A stretch of 64,000 bases of DNA from Aphidius gifuensis (Eukaryota > Arthropoda > Insecta > Hymenoptera > Braconidae), in contig NC_057791.1 of assembly GCF_014905175.1 (NCBI RefSeq), positions 21,242,537 to 21,306,536 on the forward strand. Reading direction: 5' to 3'. Position numbers and translations under genes: made by a program. Below the pieces are notes generated by a model that saw only the letters and a list, made by a program, of their open reading frames with translations, had not been told where the DNA came from and made no database searches. Below, in pieces: positions 39,401 through 51,400 of the stretch; position 1 is the stretch's first letter; the number at the start of each line of letters is the position of its first letter.

Positions 39401-42400
39401 TTATTAACAATTTATAAAATAATTATATTGATAAATTTTTAATTAAAAAAAAAAAAATTTTGATCTGTTTGTTAATCGAAAATTAAATTATTAATAGAAA
39501 AAATTTCCATTTCATTTGAATATAATAGGTATAGTATATATTGTCAAATGAAATATTTAAAAATTCTAATTTAATGTTCTTCCAAATTAAAAAAAATATC
39601 AGAAATAAAATTACAAAGAATTTATGAAAAAGTAATCATATTAAAAAAAAAACTCGACATATTTAATTGATAATAATACATCTATAAATTTTTAATTAAA
39701 AAAAAAAAAACAAATAAGTTTTGATTTGTTTGTTAAATGAAAATTAAATTACTAATAAAAAAAAATTTCATTTCATTTGAATATAATAGGTATAGTATAT
39801 TGTCAAATGAAATATTTAAAAAATCTAATTTAAAATTCTTCTAAATTAATAAAAATATCAAAAATAAAAATTACAAAGAATTTATGAAAAAATATTAATA
39901 TTAAAAAAATAATTTGACATGACTAATTGACAATAATACATCTATAAATTTTTAATTTAAAATAAAAAAAAAGGATAAAGAATTGAGATGGTATGTTTTT
40001 AGTCAGATAATTTTAATATAATACCAAAGTCCTGAAGTTGTTTTTTGAACGGTACCGGATGGTCTCAACTATTGCTTCATAGATCCTCTCAATATACCAT
40101 CCTCTTCAACCCCTCCAACAAAATTACTTTTAATATGGATAAAATTCTTTGACTTTTGTCTTTAATAAAGTCAAGTTTTTTCATTATTTTTATTTGCCAG
40201 TTTTATAACTTTATAACTAATTCGATATCTACATTCAACTGAATTTCATTATTTATTTTTTTTAATAACTTTTATGAAGATCAAAATTAATATCATTACA
40301 AGTACATCTATTTAGTGTTTATATATTTTATTTTTGTTGATAGCAGCAAGCAGTTGGATAGCTTCTCGTGTTTATTTTTCATTTCAATACTCTATAAATT
40401 TGAATAACAAAAAATAATGTAAATTTAAAAAAAAAAAAAATTGCGGTAATTGTTAAACTAGATTTTTCTGATGGCATAATATACGTGTACATGAAGATGA
40501 AGATTATGTAGCAGGCCTTAGTCGTTGATTTAGGGTCAGTGTTATTCTCGGCTGTCCGTGAACAAACGAATGTTTTCCTGTTCGTGCTCAGTAGAATTCT
40601 TGATGTAATCTCTTTTTTTTTATTCAATTTATTTATTTATTTTTTCACACTATATATTTTTTAGCAGTCTTTTTGATATTTTTTATTTCATTCTTTAAAT
40701 CATTTTTTTTTTTATTCTATTTTTTAAATTTATATTTATCGATTGTAATGGAATTTAAAGTTTCTAAAATTAGCAGTAAATAAATATAAATAAAATCAAC
40801 TAAAAAAAAAAAAAAAACATTTTATATAAATAATGAAAATGTTACTTGTTTATGTATTTGAATTATTTATTATTTTTATTTGTAAACTTTTTTTTTATTT
40901 AAATTCCAGTGTCGAGTGTTTTAGTGATTTTTTTTTTGTGTTGAAATTTTTTTTTCCTCTTTTTTTTCATTTCAAACAAGTAGGCGTTTTTTTTTTTTTT
41001 CTAAATATTTTAAGTTTCTAGAATGTTGTTGACTTTTGTTGACACCTAGATGAATTCATTGCTTGATATTTTTATATATTTTTTCTGCTATCTATATATT
41101 ACATTTCAACTGTCTCTGATTTGTGTAAAAAAAAAATCACTTGCTCTATTTTTTACTTACCCTCTTTGGACATATTTTCCTTACCTTTTTAAGTTTATTA
41201 TTACGCGGAATAGGTAATGAAAAAAAAAAAAAAAAAAGAAGCCTTTAACGAAAATAGCACAGTGAGAAGTGAAATAATGCTAATTATAAATAAAAACATA
41301 TACTTTTATATAGAAGTTGAAACACACGTGTGACGAGGCGGAAATGAGAGTAACTAAAAAGAAGGCAAAAATAAAAAAAAATATATATTTTTCTTTTTAT
41401 AATGTTGAGAGGGAGAGTAAACTGCACGATGAAGCGTGTCAAAAAAAATTCTTTTGCTCTCTTCTTATATGTGTCCTTTCAACCTACTCACACAATGCAA
41501 TTTTATTTTTTTTTCAACTTTGAGTGTATGTACATTTATATGTTGGCATACTTTTAATGTTAAAACTCAGCAAACATGTCAATTGTGACTTGCTTAATAT
41601 TACAACAAATACATTAACTTATATATTTATTTAAATATAAATTTATATTCTTGGATCTTCTACTGGTAACGACTAGTTCTTGGGAAATATAATTCGATTA
41701 TTTAAATCTTTAACAGCACATTTAGTTCCTTCAACTAATTTTTTAATAGAACTAGTGTGAATTCTAAAATTTGTCTCGTTTGGATTGATTGTACCTGTCC
41801 AAACTTTTTGTAATGACATAGTCATTACCCACAATTCATCTTCAGCCTTTGCCAACTGAATGATCTGAAATTATTTAAATATATATTTATTAATTTTAAT
41901 AAATCAAAACTGTCGATAGAAAACATTTATTACTTTAACACCTGATGAAAATTGTAATGTGTCTTTATCAGCAACAAGAACTTCAAGATTTTCTTCACCA
42001 TACTCGGTAAATTTTTGGCTATTCCAACAACCAATTGCAACTTCTTGAACAAGCCCATAAAATAATACACCATTATTGTCCATAGCTTGAGCTGAAGCTT
42101 GTGCTTTTCTTGTTTTTGAAAATGATTTAAAATCTCTTGCAGCAGCATTTGAATTATTTTTAAAAATATCATAATTTCTAGATAAAAAATTAAATATTAT
42201 TATTGTAATTAATTAATTTATTTTCGATTTAATAAAGCTAAAACAATATCAACCTTAAAATTGACGTAGAAACGTAGCTTTCAACATTACTAGCAAGTGA
42301 ATGAAAATACAAAATTCTATCACCATTTTTAATTGGACCCAATGCATGAGCAAAAATACCATCCATTAAATCAAAACTTATTCCGTTGATAGTTAGTATT

Positions 42401-45400
42401 CCAAATTGTGGATAAGGATAAAATAATCTATTTTTAATATTCCATGATCTTTGATTAACATGATCATAGACAATTAATTGAAATGCATCAACATCTGTTA
42501 TGTAAACAAATGTATCCTTACATTTTCTTTGTGGATCACGAATATCAACAACTAAATTTATCAAATTTGATGTATTAGTCAATTGACTTTGTGGAAATTC
42601 GTATCGATGAATAACTTGATCAGTTTTTAGATTGAAAACTAATAATTTAGGTTGACAAAAACGCTGGGCTCCAATTTTTCCAGTATCTAGAACCCAGAGT
42701 CTTCCACACTCATCAATCTATCAAAATATAATTAATTTTAATTTTTATATTTTGTGGTAATATAATTATCATTCAGATTGATTTTCAACTTGTTGGTATA
42801 ACTTACTTTGATACGATAAACGTTTGTAATTCCTTGACAATTACCCAGTCTGTTCATTTCCCAATTTGGAAATGGTTTTATAATTGGAGGTTTACGATCA
42901 TTACTTGTGAAGTATCCAAGAGTTGCTGGTACACCATATTGAAATCGTGGTATCGTGATAAATATTTTTTTTCCCTTTGGTACTAAAAAGTAAATAATAA
43001 TTTATTTTTATTTGAATTAAAAAATTGTTTAGAAATTTTAATTTACTTTCAATAACATCCATGTCGAGTGGAACTGGAACACCAGGAATAAAATCACCTT
43101 GATTTATTGACTCTTGTCTCTTACGTGCATTTGGAAATTCGAAATCAAGTGATGACCACGAAAAACTTGTTGGAAATTTATCCCTGTTATAATTAGCATT
43201 ATCACGTTTCTTTGATAATACACTCGATACCAACAAACACATAAAATTTAAATATATGAACTTCATCTTGAGACTTGTCTGAAATAAATATTAATCATAA
43301 ATCGAATCAATATTTTTTGAATGCAAAAAAAAAAAAATAATTAGAAATAAATATTTGCACTCCTCTTGTCTATTTATTTATTCAATTTTAATTGAAAATA
43401 ATAACTTACCATTCGTGAGGTGAATTGAAAATTGGTCACTGTATTGAACAGAATATTTTCAAGAAGGATTATACTGCGTAGATAGTTGTCACTTGGCTCT
43501 TGCCCTGCAATAAATTTTTATCCTTTTATATATGACAAATGCAGCTTACATAATTCAGGAATTTGAGTTATCGCGTTTACCTTGGTCATTGTCATTAAAT
43601 ATTTGATAGTTTAAAAATTTTTTATTCGTTATTTTTGTAAATTTTCAAATGTCAATGTTTTTATTGACATAGATAACGTCAGTTGCAATTTTTTTTATGT
43701 ATGCAAATTTATAAAATAATTTATGCAAGTTTTTAAATATCAAAAAATTATTGCTGTCTATTTTTTGTTTTTTTTTTTTTAATCAATGATTTCATACTTA
43801 CTTTAAATTTTGAGCTTGAAATTTTAAAAATAAATAAAAACATAAAATACAATTCAATATTATGCAATTATCAAAATTTATTTAAACTTTTTTTTTAATT
43901 TGACTATGAAACACTTGCGTGTCAATTTTATATCTACCTTGAAACACTAAAAAATAAAAAAATAAAGTCAAAGAGAAAAATAATGATTGGTATGGGAGGA
44001 ACGCTTACCTCCTGGGGCATATATATATTTATTTTTTCATATGTACATTCAATACTTTAGTCAGTATATATACCTTTTTTTTTCATTTTTTTTTTGTCGC
44101 TTATATGTCGACTGTTGCAGCATGTTTATATTCTTCATATCATGCACAAACGCTTTTTTTCCCCACGGGCATTTCACACCTTCCGGCCATGCAGTCAACC
44201 CATGGGACTATATTTTTGAATTTTATTTTTTTTTCTCTGCTTTATTCTACAGAAAATCGAAAAAAAAAACTTTCTACAATAGAAAACAGATATTTTATTA
44301 TTCCTCAAAGTTTGAATTTTACTTTTGTTTTCTAAATATATTTAAATTTTCTTTTTTGTTCTTTTTTTTTTTTTTGGATTTCAATTAGTTTTGGACTTTT
44401 GGATTTGTAATTTATATTTAAAATATAATATAATATATGCGTAAATTATGATAGTCACTCATCAATGCTAGTTTTGGTTTGTACAAATAATTGAGAATAA
44501 AATTTGTTGGTACAACACATACATGTCATACTTGTACCGCACTTTATGACTAGTGGTTAAATTGTACATATGATTTTTCTCTCTCTCCCTCTTTGTATAC
44601 AACCAACAAACATAATATCGCATGATTGCTTCACCAATTTTCATGGCTTTATTGGCAATATAAAATTGTTATAAATATTATTTTTCTAAAGTTGAAAAAT
44701 ACAAGAAATCTTGTTGTTGTTTTGCTACAATTTTTAAATAATATTTGCTGATAGTTTTGACAGTATAAATATCATGTATTAAATAAATTTATATATAAAA
44801 AAAAATATTTATTTTTTATTCGTTTGATGTTGACAAATATATTTATAATAATATACTAAATTAAAGTTAAGTACTTTGAGCTTGCTTGCTTATTTTTTGA
44901 GTGAACACAAATTTTATATATATAGAGGTAAAAAGGTACTCATGTTTGGCAAACAAAGTTTTACGACAAACACTCACATTTGTTGGAGGATTGAGGGTGA
45001 AAGCTTTTTGAGGGTTGAAATGGGATATTTACGAGTTTAAAAAAAAAAAAAAAAGTACAAGCCTCAGTTTAAATGAAACTACCATAGTACAGTATAGCAA
45101 GTACGCCTCGTTACTCGCTAACCGAACTGGAATTCATTTTCTGCTTCTTCTTATTTTTCTTTTTTTTCTCTGTCTTTTTATATTATTATATACACAACTA
45201 CAGTACATTGATACACCCACTACCAATCATAAAAATAATAAAAATAAAATATATATTTTATACATAGCCAAGTTATCTGACATTTTATTTTTATTTGTTT
45301 CATTTTTTTTTTTTATTTTCCACATTGCTTGCAAGTCTTTTTTATATTTATATATATAAATTATTTTTTTTTATTATTATTCACTTTTTCAATGGCTGGT

Positions 45401-48400
45401 GTGTTTTTAGACGAAGGTAAATACCAGATGCCCCCTTACACTTCCAATTTGAATATACAAGTTTTCATATGCACAAAAAAATTATCTTAAATTCAATAAA
45501 ATATTTGTATATGCGTATGCTTGTGATTTTTTTATATTTTTTTTTTTTTTATGTCCAGCTCATATATGTTTTTCTACAAGTATTTTATCATAAAGATAAT
45601 TTTTTATACATATTGTAAAAAATAAACAATATAAAAGAATATAAAAAAATAGTAGCTTACATACTTATTTTTAAATTTACAAGAAAAAAAAATTATAAAA
45701 TTAATTTAAAGTATTTTAAATTTAAAAATTTATAAATAAATAAAAAAATTGATATAATAAATATGTTTGATAATTAATATAATGCCAGTTATCAAAAGCT
45801 ATGATGCCGGAAACTGGTGTTGAATGGTCAATGGATGTTTGCCCTCAAAGTCTAAAACCATCACTATTATATATACAGAGATTTTCGTTATCTATACATA
45901 CTATGAAAGCATGACGTAGCACAAATATATATATACAAAATATATCTCGCTTGCAACAACAACAACTACATTTTGTGGGTATATGTATTTGCAATGGACA
46001 TTGTTTATGTGATACTGCAAAGTCAGCTACTGAATTATACTATCTGGCTCACAGTGTCATCGACTGTGTCGTTTCAACTTTCAACAAAATTAACAAATAC
46101 ACATGGATTTTTTTTTATTTAGTTTCAACATTTATTTATTTATTTATTTATTCATCTATTTAATTATTTATTTATTTATTTATCTATTTATTTATTTGTC
46201 TATTTTTTTTTTAAATTGATTTATCGATTTATCAATTTATTTATCTATTTGCTTGCTTACTTATTTACATCTCTTGAATTTCTATACAATATTAATTTAA
46301 TTTTTTATTATAATTTTTAATATTGTATATAAATAAATATTAATTTATTATTTGTAAACAAATTTAGTCCATTGATGATAGGTGTATTACTCATCGTCAT
46401 GAGTATAATCGTCATCGTCATCCTCGTAATAATATTGACTAGTATATATATATGTATGTAAAATGAGTCAGATGAGTTGAAGCGAGGGGTCAATGAGCTT
46501 TATATATACATATACAGATCCCGACGTCAAACAACACTGTTGATGATGATCGATGAAGTCCCTAAATGTACCCATGGGTGATACCGGATGTCTCATCTGT
46601 GTCACACTAAACTTAAAAAATAAAAAACAAAATTTTAATATTACTACATGGCTTTTTAAGCGGCACATCTGATTGAGAAGTTTTTTTTAATTTAATTTTT
46701 TTATGGCATTTTTTTTTTTAGCAGCATCAATAGAGGATCCATTGCTGTTTGGAGAAAAACAACAAAATTACGAGGACATACAAGATTTAGAAGAGCTACC
46801 AGTTTTCGAACAAACAGCATCAAATGTTTCGACTTTTGTTGGTCAGACTGTTTATTTACCTTGCAGAGTCAGAAACCTGGGTGACAAAGTCGTGAGTTTT
46901 TTTATAATAAAATTAGTAATTAAAAAAAAATCATTAATATTTTATTTTATTAAAAAAACTTGAAGCTGTAATTAAGCTGTTCTTGACAAACAATGTGAAA
47001 AAGCAAAAAAACTAAATGAATGATTTGTGATGTTTGAGTTAAAATATTTTAAAAGTAACTAATTCCTGAAAATTTATATACATATTTTAATATAATTGAA
47101 TTTCCTGGTTGTGCATTGTTAAATTGTTTTTTTTTTTTTTTTATTACAAGTTTTATTTTTACGTGATTCTCGAGAGATTTGTTTTTTCGTTTATTTTATT
47201 TTTTTTTTCAATTGGCTTCGAGTGCAGAACTCGGCGTTGACGACACGTTAAAACAAAGTCCACGCAATCGTGCCAATCAACGTGGCCTGTCGAAGCCAAG
47301 GTTTGTTTGGTCAGTTTTTTATTTATTTTTTTTATTTTTCCATTTATATACATTTTTTTTTTCAATTGACTTTGTGCAAACCCGATGCGGTAAACATTGA
47401 TTAAAAGCCGATCAAAGAGTACGCAACTATGTATATCAAAGTTATTCCAAATATTTAAAAGAAAGCTTTTTTTATTTTCATGTTAAAAAAAAAAAGAATA
47501 AAATAATTTGTCAATATGATAATAAAAAAAATAAATTTACCTATCATGATCAACAATATAAATTCAAATCGTTCAATCATCCATGACATCTTACTATTTT
47601 TTATCTTGATTTTCTTTATTTTTTTTTTTCAACAAAATTGACTCGTATAACTCGTTGACGTGGATATGTCAAACCTTTGAGATGCTGACACATTTCTCTT
47701 TACCCTTGCCTATTTAATTTGATAGATTACTTTTTGAAAAATTTTATATACATTACCCTGGTCAGTTTCTAGCAGACAGAAAGGCAAAAAAAAAATAAAA
47801 TAAAATAAAACAATCTTAAAATATTGGTTTAAGAAGATCGATGTGTTTGCCAAAGGAAAAATCGAAAAAAATAAAAGAAATCACAAGTGTAGATTTTTTT
47901 TTCAACTCGGCAGTTTATTTTCCGTATACTTTTTGAAAAGCTACCTTCAAAAACGTGTGCTTGTGGTCTCAATATTATTTTTATTTCTTCGAGTAACACC
48001 CATTTACCTTTCACACTCTCTCACATTTACCCCCTGCTTTTCATATTTTTCTTTCTTTTTTATTTTTTCTACTGGCCTGGCTTTCAACAACCCGGCATAA
48101 ATTGAACGACCGCGAATCACCCTGCATTATTCATGAGATGTGGATGGTTATACACGCCAGCAAAGGTTTGCCACGAGTAAATATGATTAATTTTCCGTCT
48201 GGTCATAGGGGAAAAGGTGGCTCTTGAGATGAGGAGCTTGCAGTTCAGGTGGTGTTTTTTTTTAACCCTCTTTTTTCTTCAGTAAAAAGTTAAAAAAATT
48301 CTTTTTTTTTCATGCGTGTAAGATCAGATTTACCAACGTTTGTTTGAAGAAAAAAAAATAATATATATCAAGTGTGTCCTGACGAGGTCGAGTGACACTT

Positions 48401-51400
48401 CATATCTACTTGTTTCATTTTTTTTTTTTTATTTTTAAATTTTCTTTTTACATATAATTATGGTTTTTTTTTTTTCATTTCTTTTCATATAGAATTTTCT
48501 TTGTGTACTCACGTATTTCTTGACTCCAACACAGGGTGTGTCTGACCTTTATTCATTTATTATGGATGTGTTGGTTAACGAAGGGGGTTGATCTCTTTTT
48601 CTCGCTCATTTTCAAGTAACTCTGTCTGATTTTAATTATTCCACTCTGACGGCTGCTGTTGCTGTTTTGCCCCTTGGCTATTTTTCCCTTGAAACACTCA
48701 ACAAAGAATTTTTATTTTTCTCTATTATATTCATATATTTTTTTTGCTACAAAAAATATATCAAGCTAAAATATTCATTTACTCACTCACACACATATCT
48801 CTTTCACTGAAATTGAATTAAATTAATTTTTAAACAAGTAGTTTAATGTTAAATTAAATATTATTTCATCAAAGTAACCACACAATAGGCCGGAAATAAT
48901 TAATTTTCTTTTTTATTTGTCTTGTTTTAAAATTATATATACAACTGTTTGTTTGTAGATGAGCTATAATAGTCTTTTAAATGTCAAGAAAAAAAAATAT
49001 ATAAATAAAAATAAATAAAAAAAGTGAATAAATCTCAGTCGTTCCAATTTTGGGATATCGTGTCACGTTTCGATGATGAAAAACCAAGCACGTACCATAC
49101 GATTTGGTGTGTATATATATATTATATGAATGAAAAAAAAGAGAGATGTAAAGAGAAGAATTTTTTTTTTTTCTTTTGTATAGTTGGCGCGTTCTTGATG
49201 CTTGTGATGTTAAGGTATCGGTGTAGCCCACATATACACATATGAAAAGAGAAAAAAAAAAATAGAAAAATCTAAGAAAGTATATTAGATAGAATCTGTG
49301 TGTGTGCAAAACTTGTGTAGCTCTTGAAGTAAGCTGTAAGCAGCAGCTGTGAACGTATCCCTCTTTCTCTCGTTGTACATATATACATTTCTATAGAAAA
49401 GATTTTAGATATCTGGATCGTCGATTGAACTTGCGGGGGTTTGTGCATTCAGTAAATGTAGTGTTTTTTTTTTTTTTTATTTTTCTTCTTCAACTTTTTC
49501 TTTTATTGGTCGAGTAAGCGGTTCAAAGACGATCGGAAGGGCACCCCATGTGCATCAATGGATACCAAGTAATATCCGATGCGGATGTTTCGCGAATAGA
49601 AAATTTCAAGAGTGGACGATGTTGTACGACATTCAATTTTGCCATAAAAAGGAACTCATGGATAATAGAAGTATAAAAAAAGTATATAATAAAAGTATAA
49701 AAAAAGTAAAATATATATTTTTTTTTTAAATAATAAAAAAATATAATTGATACTTACTTTATTTGACTTATATTCGTGATGGTATTTTATTTTTTTTCAT
49801 TTTATTCATCTCTTTTTTTACTGGCTAAATTATATTATCATTATTTGACTTTTTATTATCGTATTTTAAAGACCAAACGTATATTATGCACGTTCTTATT
49901 ATATATTTCTTATTCCTCCCTGATTTGCCGCTCTCGAGTTTTATGATAAAAAAAAAAAATTGATCTTAATTTACGGCCAAACGGTATAACTGTCAAACTT
50001 TTTAAAAACTTTTTTTTTTTTGCTCTTCATATTGACCTAAAAACATATATAAATAAATTTAAATATTAATACAAAAACAATGATAATAATCGTTAAAAAT
50101 ATATTAAGTAAAAATTATATATCTCTTAAATATATTTTTCTTTTTAATATAATGATATTGTGTTTTTTTTTCTTTCACTCATGACAATATTTTGAGGGCT
50201 TCAGTATCAAGGTGGTCAGCATTTTGTAGAGCCCTTTTAATCCAGCTAAATTAAATTTCCACATAAAAAATAAAAAAAAAAATAACAGTAATAAATGATT
50301 ACATTTTTTTTTGTCTGCAGATAGAAAAGTTGGTATTATTTTTTTGTTAAAAAAGACAAGTTTTGAGTTTTTCTACTATACGCAATAAAGCGAATGTAAT
50401 CTGAAAGAGCATACAAACGCCAAAGGATCAAGAAAATAAAGCCAAAAAGTATTATGCCATCTCGTATCTATGAAATATATATATATCGTGGTGATCTTTA
50501 TCTCAAAAGTCCGAAAATCTCATCCTTTCAGGCCTTCAGTAGCAAACGGTCCACGTAATACTCTTTAGAAAGACGTTTCTCTTCTGCCACCCTCTTTTAT
50601 TTTTTAGTATATACACAAAAGTACTTGAACCGCACACACCACAACAACTGTGTCTACAAATACATATACAAAAAAAAAGAAATAATAATAATAATAAAAC
50701 AGTAACACACAAAAAAGAATATAAGTTTAAAAAATAAAAAAAACCTCATAAACCAGGATGAAAGAGTATATATTTTTTTATTTTTTATTTTTTACTTTTG
50801 AAGTATATTATTTATCGAGTTGAATTTTACGATAAAGCACACGTTGACTTGCATGTGATGCACAGAGCTTCAACCAATTGACTTGATTGAACACTTTCAA
50901 CCAATTACTACGTAATGGCAACATTCATAAGCTTTCATGAGATATTGCAAGTGCAATATCGATTGTCTCACAATATTCAACACACATCTATATAAGAATT
51001 CAATTTAACAAATAATTTGTAATAATTATAATATTTATTATTATATAATTATTGTAATTAAAATTTTTTTTATAATAAAATAAATGAAGCGAATAAATTG
51101 TGTAAAATAACGAGTTGAATTTTTTATATATTGGAAAAATAATAAAGAAATATATTCAACTCGAAAGTTATTTTTATTTTTCTCATCACTGGATAAAATG
51201 CAACGTGAGCACTGTATACAACGATCAGTATTCATCTTCATGCTGACATTTATTTATTTTATTTTTTCATATACTTTTTTATCATTTAAAAGGTAAAAGT
51301 TAGAGAAGCGTAAAGCAATGTTAAAAAAAAATAGCAAATCGTTTCAAGCTAGATACTATTTTAATTACAAGCATCGCATCCATAAGTCAATCCTCAAAAT

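Larger units (their letters stand above)
36454..46721 (+). other. Dpr intron 1 (10.3 kb), contains a nested antisense gene
   Basis: Apart from the yellow-family gene at 41673-43412 on the other strand, the intron is AT-rich. It holds a ~255-bp tandem duplication (39431-39965), a cluster of inverted repeats (38530-38595), a mirror element at 39162-39176, less AT-rich patches at 37540-37660 and 40470-40620, and a TTTA microsatellite near its 3' end. A block at 46370-46600 rich in CATC/GATGA motifs precedes the acceptor. Confidence 0.7.

Noticed and set aside
43987..44388. 133-codon open frame on the plus strand
   Set aside because: Almost all residues are Phe, Tyr and Ser from T-runs; no splice context, and it lies upstream of the nested yellow gene.
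46126..46275. Regularly spaced repeats that might be read as a CRISPR-like array
   Set aside because: It is a TTTA microsatellite with interruptions; there are no unique spacers, and the DNA is eukaryotic.
46703..46735. An in-frame ATG just before Dpr exon 2 that would give a short hydrophobic start (MAFFFLAAS)
   Set aside because: The Phe codons are the polypyrimidine tract of the acceptor. The signal exon at 36330 joins in the right phase and is a far better N-terminus.
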